A stretch of 12,025 bases of DNA from Scatosoma sp045645245 (GTDB lineage Bacteria > Bacillota > Clostridia > Christensenellales > Borkfalkiaceae): assembly GCA_045645245.1 (NCBI GenBank), contig JAZRIK010000113.1:1-12025 (forward strand), given 5' to 3'. Under the pieces are notes generated by a model. It did no database searches. It saw nothing but the letters and a program-made list of their open reading frames with translations, and was not told where the DNA came from. Positions 6,839 to 12,025 of the stretch are shown here, piece after piece. A program made the position numbers and the translations under genes. The first letter of the stretch is position 1; each line of letters opens with the position of its first letter.

Positions 6839-6867
6839 ATTTTAGCAAAAAAATCCGATTTCGTCAA
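6839..6867 (-). promoter_or_regulatory. sigma-A-type promoter for pepP-efp
   Basis: On the minus strand TTGACG (6862-6867) is followed by a 17-nt spacer and TAAAAT (6839-6844). Each hexamer matches consensus at five of six bases, with ideal spacing. Transcription should begin near 6832, leaving a leader of only about 15 nt that consists essentially of the GAGGA ribosome binding site. The -35 element begins 18 nt after the stop codon of the upstream TIM-barrel gene. This is the clearest promoter in the window. Confidence 0.82.
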
Positions 6868-6885
6868 GTGGTAGAGTTGTATATT

Positions 6886-7731
6886 TTATAACTTATTGTA
6901 AATATCGCGCATAACTTGCGCTTCTTCTGCCTGCAAACCGTCCGATTCGCTAACGATATACGGCTCTAAACGCAATTTTTTCAGCGCGACCGCCAGCGGC
7001 TCGAATTCCGGCCCATATATATCGTCTGCAAAAGTAAGGTGCTTTACTTCCCCTTTTGCCGAGTACATAATTTTGGAAAAATGCACGTGGAAGTGTTGCA
7101 TTCGTTCATACCCAAGCTCGGCAATCATATATTGCAAGCGGGAAAGATAATCTTCTTCCGTTTTCAGCGAGCCCTGCTCGCGCGCGTTGACGTGTCCAAA
7201 ATCCACGCAAGGGGTATATATCGGGTCGATTTTGCAAAAGCGGACAATCTCTTCAATCGTGCCGATTTGCGCAATTTTTCCCATCGTTTCGGGGCAAATC
7301 ATCATATCCCCTAAATCGTTCATATATAAATAATCGCGTAAAATTTTGAGCCGTTCTTCCGTAAGCGCCACCGCCTGCTCGCGCTCCATTTTACCTTGCG
7401 AGGCAGGATGAAAAACCACGCGTTTCCCGCCCATAAGCTTTGCCATTTTCGCCGAGTCGAGTACGTAGCCGTACGATTTTGCCGCCATTTCGTCGTCGGG
7501 GTTGGCAAAATTTATGTAATAGGGCGCGTGCACGGAAATTTCCACGTCTTGCGCTTTGAACGCGTCGCCGATGGAAATCGCTTTGTCTTCCGTCATACGA
7601 ACGCCCCTGCCAAACGAATACTCGAAGCAGTTTAAGCCCAAATCTTTTACGAATTTCGCCGATTGCTCGGTGTGCGCATAGCCCGCCGCATAAAAGCTTT
7701 CGCTATTGCCGCTCGGTCCAAATTTAATCAT
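6886..7731 (-). CDS. TIM-barrel protein of the AP endonuclease 2 (endonuclease IV-like) superfamily
   Basis: The 281 residues resemble endonuclease IV (Nfo), a zinc enzyme that cuts DNA at abasic sites, and the wider xylose-isomerase-like TIM-barrel superfamily. Likely metal ligands follow in Nfo order: H68 (VHAPYYINFA), H108 (VFHPAS), E148 (CPETMGK), D177 and H180 (VDFGHVNA), H215 or H217 (FHVHFS), H231 (KHLTFADD) and E262 (SESDG). The Asp that normally pairs with the distal His in Nfo (D-x-H) is Val229 here, so the third zinc site may differ. The start is ATG with AAGGGGG 9 nt upstream, overlapping the end of ribF by 8 nt. It is the last gene of the pheST-truB-ribF unit. An abasic-site endonuclease is the first guess; a sugar-phosphate isomerase-type role is possible. 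Confidence 0.8.
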   Translation of the reverse strand: MIKFGPSGNSESFYAAGYAHTEQSAKFVKDLGLNCFEYSFGRGVRMTEDKAISIGDAFKAQDVEISVHAPYYINFANPDDEMAAKSYGYVLDSAKMAKLMGGKRVVFHPASQGKMEREQAVALTEERLKILRDYLYMNDLGDMMICPETMGKIAQIGTIEEIVRFCKIDPIYTPCVDFGHVNAREQGSLKTEEDYLSRLQYMIAELGYERMQHFHVHFSKIMYSAKGEVKHLTFADDIYGPEFEPLAVALKKLRLEPYIVSESDGLQAEEAQVMRDIYNKL

Positions 7732-8593
7732 TTTTCCGCACCCCCTTGATATCCGTTTGCAGTTGTTTTTTTAACGCTTCCACGCTCTCAAATTTTTGAT
7801 TTTCGCGCAGGAATTTTACAAAAAATATTTGCAGCGTTTGACCGTACAAATCGCCGTCAAAGCCGTCGATATACGTTTCGGTGCGTACCGTATTTTCGTC
7901 AAACGTCGGTCTTGCGCCGTAGTTGGTAATTGCCTTGTACGCTTTTCCATCAATACAAACGCGCGTTTCATATACGCCTTGCTTCAACGGGAATTTATCT
8001 GTCGGATATAAAATATTCGCCGTAGGAAAACCGATCGTTTTGCCCACTCCCCTATCCTTTATCACTTCGCCGATAAGGAAAAATTCTTCGCCTAAAATAT
8101 CATTTGCCGCTTGTACGTTGCCGTCTTTCAAGTACTTTTTAACCACCGTAGAGCTTGCTTTTTCGCCGTTGATTTGCACCAAGTTTACCGTTTCAACGCA
8201 TACCTGTACTGCTCGTTTGATGGTTTCCGCATTTCCTGCGGCGTTTTTGCCAAAGCGGAAATCGTCTCCGCAAATAAACGCTTTTACGTTGCATTCTGTC
8301 ATCAAAAGCTTGATGAATTGTTCGGGGGATAAGTCTTTAATTTGTTCAAACGGCAGCTCGATTACAAAATCGATACCCGCCTGTAAAAAGATACGCTCCC
8401 GCTCTAAAAAGGTAAACAAACCTTGCTCGCTCTTCCCGCGAAAAATCGTCATAATACCGATGGGCAGGTTATACGTTTTCGCGCGTGCGACAAGCTGTTT
8501 GTGTCCCACGTGTAAACCGTCAAAACCGCCCAAAAGCATTACGCAACCGTTTTCCATATTCAGTTGTTGCGTCAAGGGAATGATTTTTAACAT
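7724..8593 (-). CDS. ribF: bifunctional riboflavin kinase / FAD synthetase
   Basis: RibF converts riboflavin to FMN and then to FAD. The 289 residues hold an N-terminal FAD synthetase (nucleotidyltransferase) domain, about 10-165, with GGFDGLHVGH (22-31), CGDDFRFGKNAAGN (108-121) and SSTVVKKYLKDGNV. A C-terminal flavokinase domain, about 170-285, has GKTIGFPTANI with the PTAN motif at 190-193, NYGARPTF and the catalytic Glu239 in RTETYIDGF. Both domains look complete. The first half of the nucleotidyltransferase region is rather divergent after the HxGH motif. The ATG overlaps the truB stop by 7 nt (ATGTTAA), and no Shine-Dalgarno sequence is visible before it, so translation probably depends on termination-reinitiation from truB. 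No FMN riboswitch precedes it. Confidence 0.96.
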   Translation of the reverse strand: MLKIIPLTQQLNMENGCVMLLGGFDGLHVGHKQLVARAKTYNLPIGIMTIFRGKSEQGLFTFLERERIFLQAGIDFVIELPFEQIKDLSPEQFIKLLMTECNVKAFICGDDFRFGKNAAGNAETIKRAVQVCVETVNLVQINGEKASSTVVKKYLKDGNVQAANDILGEEFFLIGEVIKDRGVGKTIGFPTANILYPTDKFPLKQGVYETRVCIDGKAYKAITNYGARPTFDENTVRTETYIDGFDGDLYGQTLQIFFVKFLRENQKFESVEALKKQLQTDIKGVRKND

Positions 8594-9471
8594 AATTTCG
8601 TTTTGATTTTTGCGTTGCCAGCTATCACTTGCACAATGCCGTAAAATTTATCTTGGGCGTACAGCTTATACAGTCCGTCTGGATAGTCCACCGCCGTAGG
8701 CGCGCCGTTGAAAAAACGCGCTTGCTGTTTTTGAGTAAGCGTAATGGTCGGGTACGGCAATACGCTGTCGGTGGGAATGATATATTGTTCTAATTCGCGC
8801 ACGGGCAGATCTTGTTCCAAAAGCGAAAACGGAATGGCATTTTCCAGCGTAAACACGCCGCTTTTTGTTCTTTGTAATGCGCTCATCACCGCGTGCGTGC
8901 CAAGCGCCGCCGCCATATCCCGCGCAATCGAACGGATATACGTACCGCCGCCACAGCCGATTTTGAATAAGTACGCATTCTCGTTTTTTTCCGATTTTCC
9001 CAAGCACTGAACGCATTCAACGCGTACCTGCTTGGGGGTAAGCTCAAATTCTATCCCCGCGCGCGCAAGCTCGTAGCTGCGTTTTCCGTTGACGTTTTTC
9101 GCGCTGTATTTGGGCGGCATTTGCATAATGTCCCCTTGTAGCGACGGCAACACGCTTTCAATTTCCGCTTGGGTGGGAATATGCCCCATCGTAGTCAACT
9201 CACCCGTACTATCCAGCGTATCCGACGAAACGCCGAAGGTAAACTCGGCAATATATTCTTTTTGCTTATTCAAAAAATAATCGAAAAGGCGGGCTGCATT
9301 GCCTACGCCGACGGGCAGAACGCCGCTTGCGAGCGGGTCGAGCGTGCCCATATGCCCACAGGGCGTACCCGTGAGCCATTTGCATTTATTGACGACAACC
9401 CCCGAGGTCAGCCCCGAGGGTTTATCTACGTTGAAAAAACCAAGCGTTTGAATGCTTTCCGTTCTTTTCAC
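8587..9471 (-). CDS. truB: tRNA pseudouridine(55) synthase
   Basis: TruB makes pseudouridine 55 in the T-loop of nearly all tRNAs and acts as a tRNA chaperone. The 294 residues contain the catalytic motif GHMGTLDPLASGVLPV with Asp45, the family motif PPKYSAKNVNGKRSYELAR and the GGTYIRSIARD segment that lines the active site, followed by LQRTKSGVF. A C-terminal part from about 240 is shorter and divergent, consistent with a small PUA-like tail. The start is GTG, with AAGGAG (9478-9483) 6 nt upstream that overlaps the pheT stop codon; the gap to pheT is 10 nt. TruB followed by RibF is a widespread pair, but here it sits behind pheST rather than behind infB-rbfA, its more usual place. Confidence 0.97.
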   Translation of the reverse strand: MKRTESIQTLGFFNVDKPSGLTSGVVVNKCKWLTGTPCGHMGTLDPLASGVLPVGVGNAARLFDYFLNKQKEYIAEFTFGVSSDTLDSTGELTTMGHIPTQAEIESVLPSLQGDIMQMPPKYSAKNVNGKRSYELARAGIEFELTPKQVRVECVQCLGKSEKNENAYLFKIGCGGGTYIRSIARDMAAALGTHAVMSALQRTKSGVFTLENAIPFSLLEQDLPVRELEQYIIPTDSVLPYPTITLTQKQQARFFNGAPTAVDYPDGLYKLYAQDKFYGIVQVIAGNAKIKTKLC

Positions 9472-9481
9472 GAACTACTCC

Positions 9482-11962
9482 TTATCGCAATTCGACGCCG
9501 AGCTTGAACTTCAAGTTGTTCAAAATCTTCTTTACGAAGTTATCCAACGTTTCGGGCGTGAATGCTTTTTCGGTATTTGCGTCAGGCGTAAAGGTGAGCG
9601 TGAATGCCATACTCTTTTTACCTTCGGGGACTTGACCGCCGCGATACACGTCGAAGAGTACCGCTTTGGTGACGTATTTGCACGAGTGCATCAGTACGTT
9701 TTCGATATCCGCGCAGGTGAGTGCTTCGTCCGCGATCAAAGCAAGGTCGCGCGTGACGGCGGGGAATTTCGGCAGGTTGGTATAACGAACTCTATCGTCT
9801 AATTTACTTTCCAACGCGTGTAAATCGAGCTCGCAAAGATATACTTTTTTATCCAGTCCGAGCGAAAGGGCGATACCAGGGTCGAGTTCACCGAAGTTTC
9901 CAACCGCTTTTTCGTCCACGAGTACGCGTGCGGAAACGCCGGGGTGCAGGTACGGTTTTTCCGCTCTTTCCAAAGCGAACGGGATATGGAACGCTTCAAA
10001 CAAGCGTTCTACCGCGCCCTTCATATCGAAGAAATCGTTTTTACCGCCCCAAATACCCAAAACGAGATGCTTGTGTTCGTTGGGTTGCTCGCTGTTTGCC
10101 GTGTCGTTGGGAATATACACGTTCGCCACTTCGAAAAGACGGCCTTCGTCGTTGCCGCGGCGAATATTTCTAACCGCGTTTTGCAGCATAGACGGCGTTA
10201 AGCAGGTGCGCATAATCGACAAATCTTCGCTAATCGGATTGAGAATTTTTACCGCGTTTCTAAGTTCGTCGTTTTCAGGAATTTTAATTAAATCGAGATC
10301 CTTGGGCGAATAGAACGAATAGTTATACGCTTCCAAAAACCCTTGCGTTTTGAGCACGTTTTTCAAATGCTGTTCGCGTTTTTGCTCGTCGGTCAAGCCG
10401 CCGCCCGTCACGCTTGCCTGCTTTAAGAAGGTAGGCGTAATATGCTCATACCCGTACATACGGATAATTTCTTCGGCTAAATCGGGATACCCGTCGATAT
10501 CGTCGCGATAGCCGGGAATTTGTACCGTCAAGTTATAGTCGTAAACCTTATTTCCGTAATACGTTCTACCCGTATCCATCTTTTCCAAACGAGGGCGGAA
10601 ATTCAGTCGCTCTAAAATAGCGGTTATCTCTTCATTTGGAACTTTAATGCCAAGCAAAGCGTTGATTTTACTCACGCTCGTCGTCATCGTTCTAACCGTT
10701 AAATCTGCCGAGCAAACGTCTTTGCAAACGGTAGTCACTTTACCGCAGCCAAGCGCTTCAATCAGGTGCAGCGCACGCGCCATACCGATTGCGTTGGTGT
10801 ATGCGTCCACCCCCTTTTCAAAGCGAGCGGAAGAATCGGACGATTGACCGAGCGCACGCGACGTTTTTCTTACGTTGTCGCGCGCAAATTTTGCCGATTC
10901 GAAATACACGTTCTTCGTCGTATCCTTAATTCCGCTATTCAAGCCGCCCATAACGCCTGCGAGCGCAACCGGCTTTTCGCCGTCGCAAATCACGAGATTT
11001 TCGCTGGTGAGCGTGAATTCTTTTTCGTCGAGCGTGACGATTTTTTCGCCGTTTTTCGCTCTTCTTACCACAATTTTTCTTCCCGCGAGCTCGTCCGCGT
11101 CAAAGGCGTGCATCGGTTGACCGATTTCGAGCAGTACGAAGTTGGTGATATCCACGATAGGCGAAATGGAACGAATATCCGAAAGCGCCAAGCGTTTGCG
11201 CATCCAAGCAGGCGAAACGCCGCCTTGTACTTCTTCTACAAAATGCCCCACGTAGCGCGGGCAAAGGTCGGGCGCAAGTACTTCCACTTCTACGTCTTTC
11301 GCGCTCGTTTCGTGCGCCGTATAAGAAATATCGGGGTTTTTTAACGGTTTTTTGAGTACCGCAGCCACTTCGCGCGCGATACCTAAAACGCATTGACAAT
11401 CGGGACGGTTGGCGGTGATGGAAATATCAAAAATCCAGTCGTCCAAGCCAACGATTTTCTTGATATCTTCGCCCACGGGTGCGTCCTTTTGTAAATCGAG
11501 CAAGCCGTTTACTTCTGCCCCTGCATAAAAATCGTCGTTGATCCCCAGCTCTTCGCCCGAGCAAAGCATACCAAACGATTCGACGCCGCGCAGCTTGCCT
11601 TTTTTGATTTTCTTTACGCCGTCGGGATTCTTTTCCAGCATAGCAGGGTTGGATTCAACCACGGTCGAGCCATCAAGCGCGCAGGGCGTTTTCATTCCTA
11701 CGTACACGTTTGGCGCGCCCGTCACGATTTGTAAATCGCGGCCGTATTCTTCCCCGCAATCCACCACGCAGATTTGCATATGATCGCTGTCGGGGTGGGG
11801 CGTAAGCGCTTTCACTTCGCCTACTACTACGCGGTTGATTTTTTCGCCTAAATAGCGCAGTTCTTCCACTTCAAAGCCGCAGGAGAAGAGTTTTTCCGCA
11901 AGCGCTTGTGCGGAAACGTCGATATCTACGTAATCTTTTAACCAACTGAAAGGTACTTTCAT
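9482..11962 (-). CDS. pheT: phenylalanine-tRNA ligase beta subunit
   Basis: PheT is the large subunit of the alpha2-beta2 phenylalanyl-tRNA synthetase. The 826 residues show the bacterial domain order: an EMAP/Myf-like tRNA-binding domain (about 42-165), the B3/4 editing domain that clears Tyr-tRNA-Phe (about 210-400), the B5 DNA-binding-like domain ending in PGYRDDIDGYPDLAEEIIRM, a catalytic-like core, and the C-terminal ferredoxin-fold anticodon-binding domain starting at about LPKFPAVTRDLALI. The chosen ATG gives MKVPFSWLKDYV, the family-typical N-terminus, with AAGGGGG 8 nt upstream. A TTG eight codons earlier lies inside pheS and is less likely. A stretch of roughly 15 residues at about 101-115 looks inserted in the tRNA-binding domain. 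Confidence 0.98.
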   Translation of the reverse strand: MKVPFSWLKDYVDIDVSAQALAEKLFSCGFEVEELRYLGEKINRVVVGEVKALTPHPDSDHMQICVVDCGEEYGRDLQIVTGAPNVYVGMKTPCALDGSTVVESNPAMLEKNPDGVKKIKKGKLRGVESFGMLCSGEELGINDDFYAGAEVNGLLDLQKDAPVGEDIKKIVGLDDWIFDISITANRPDCQCVLGIAREVAAVLKKPLKNPDISYTAHETSAKDVEVEVLAPDLCPRYVGHFVEEVQGGVSPAWMRKRLALSDIRSISPIVDITNFVLLEIGQPMHAFDADELAGRKIVVRRAKNGEKIVTLDEKEFTLTSENLVICDGEKPVALAGVMGGLNSGIKDTTKNVYFESAKFARDNVRKTSRALGQSSDSSARFEKGVDAYTNAIGMARALHLIEALGCGKVTTVCKDVCSADLTVRTMTTSVSKINALLGIKVPNEEITAILERLNFRPRLEKMDTGRTYYGNKVYDYNLTVQIPGYRDDIDGYPDLAEEIIRMYGYEHITPTFLKQASVTGGGLTDEQKREQHLKNVLKTQGFLEAYNYSFYSPKDLDLIKIPENDELRNAVKILNPISEDLSIMRTCLTPSMLQNAVRNIRRGNDEGRLFEVANVYIPNDTANSEQPNEHKHLVLGIWGGKNDFFDMKGAVERLFEAFHIPFALERAEKPYLHPGVSARVLVDEKAVGNFGELDPGIALSLGLDKKVYLCELDLHALESKLDDRVRYTNLPKFPAVTRDLALIADEALTCADIENVLMHSCKYVTKAVLFDVYRGGQVPEGKKSMAFTLTFTPDANTEKAFTPETLDNFVKKILNNLKFKLGVELR

Positions 11963-11970
11963 TTTTCCAT

Positions 11971-11977
11971 CCCCCTT
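11971..11977 (-). promoter_or_regulatory. ribosome binding site of pheT
   Basis: AAGGGGG on the minus strand ends 8 nt before the ATG at 11962 and overlaps the pheS stop codon. It decides the start against the in-frame TTG at 11986, which would place this site inside the coding region. Confidence 0.8.
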
Positions 11978-12025
11978 ACTTTTCAAACTGTTTCAAAAAC
12001 CGAACGTCGTTTTCGAACAGCGTTT
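11976..12025 (-). CDS. pheS: phenylalanine-tRNA ligase alpha subunit, C-terminal end
   Basis: Only the last 15 full codons and the stop are in the window. They encode TLFENDVRFLKQFEK, which matches the conserved C-terminal tail of PheS, the catalytic subunit of phenylalanyl-tRNA synthetase (the family usually ends in a variant of FENDLRFLRQF). The stop codon TAA is followed by 13 nt before the pheT ATG, so pheS and pheT form the expected operon. Any T-box leader or promoter of the unit lies beyond the right edge. Confidence 0.9.
   Translation of the reverse strand, partial: TLFENDVRFLKQFEK

Noticed and set aside
8187..8209. Third occurrence of the CGCATACCTG segment inside ribF
   Set aside because: Only about ten bases match the other two copies, within a coding region; this is expected by chance.
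7923..8606. 227-codon plus-strand open frame
   Set aside because: It lies wholly opposite ribF, which has complete, recognisable domains. The translation shows no family motif and only mirrors the codon bias of ribF.
10766..11344. 192-codon plus-strand open frame
   Set aside because: It is antisense to pheT, arginine/phenylalanine-rich in the way typical of reversed AAA/GAA/GCG-rich genes, with no ribosome binding site or motif.
11963..11986. Upstream TTG start extending PheT by eight residues
   Set aside because: The ribosome binding site would fall inside the extension, and the family N-terminus matches the downstream ATG.

Overview
This window is a stretch of bacterial chromosome made almost entirely of housekeeping genes. 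All ten confidently coding features lie on the minus strand, so transcription runs from high to low coordinates. The gene content and order (dgt-dnaG-rpoD-trmK, pepP-efp, pheS-pheT), Gram-positive-style AGGAGG/AAGGGGG ribosome binding sites and GTG starts point to a Firmicute, most likely a member of the Clostridia. The codon use is mixed, with many GCG/CGC/TTT/AAA codons, while the intergenic DNA is very AT-rich. An uncultured, gut-type clostridial lineage is plausible, but this is inference and cannot be settled from the window.

Layout in the direction of transcription, from the right edge. (1) The end of pheS (11976-12025), then pheT, truB, ribF and an endonuclease-IV-like TIM-barrel gene form one tightly packed unit with short gaps or overlaps. 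(2) A well-formed sigma-A-type promoter (6839-6867) drives pepP and efp. (3) A hairpin after efp leads into dtd, which is closed by the best intrinsic terminator in the window (4539-4566). (4) About 550 bp of AT-rich DNA (4047-4595) holds a 100-codon lysine-rich open frame, a 9-bp-stem palindrome and a partial copy of the dtd translation start. (5) dgt, dnaG, rpoD and trmK form the clostridial version of the macromolecular-synthesis operon, running off the left edge inside trmK.

Functionally, unit 1 combines tRNA charging (PheRS), tRNA U55 pseudouridylation (TruB), FMN/FAD synthesis (RibF) and a possible DNA-repair-type metalloenzyme. Unit 2 couples a proline-specific aminopeptidase to EF-P, the factor that relieves ribosome stalling at polyproline. 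Dtd removes D-amino acids from tRNA. Unit 4 joins dNTP control, replication priming, the primary sigma factor and a tRNA methyltransferase.

No mobile element, CRISPR array, tRNA, rRNA or clear riboswitch was found, and I see no convincing undescribed system. The only part not explained by known genes is the 4047-4595 spacer. Its most interesting signal is the 24/28-base match between the dtd initiation region and the start of the lysine-rich open frame.
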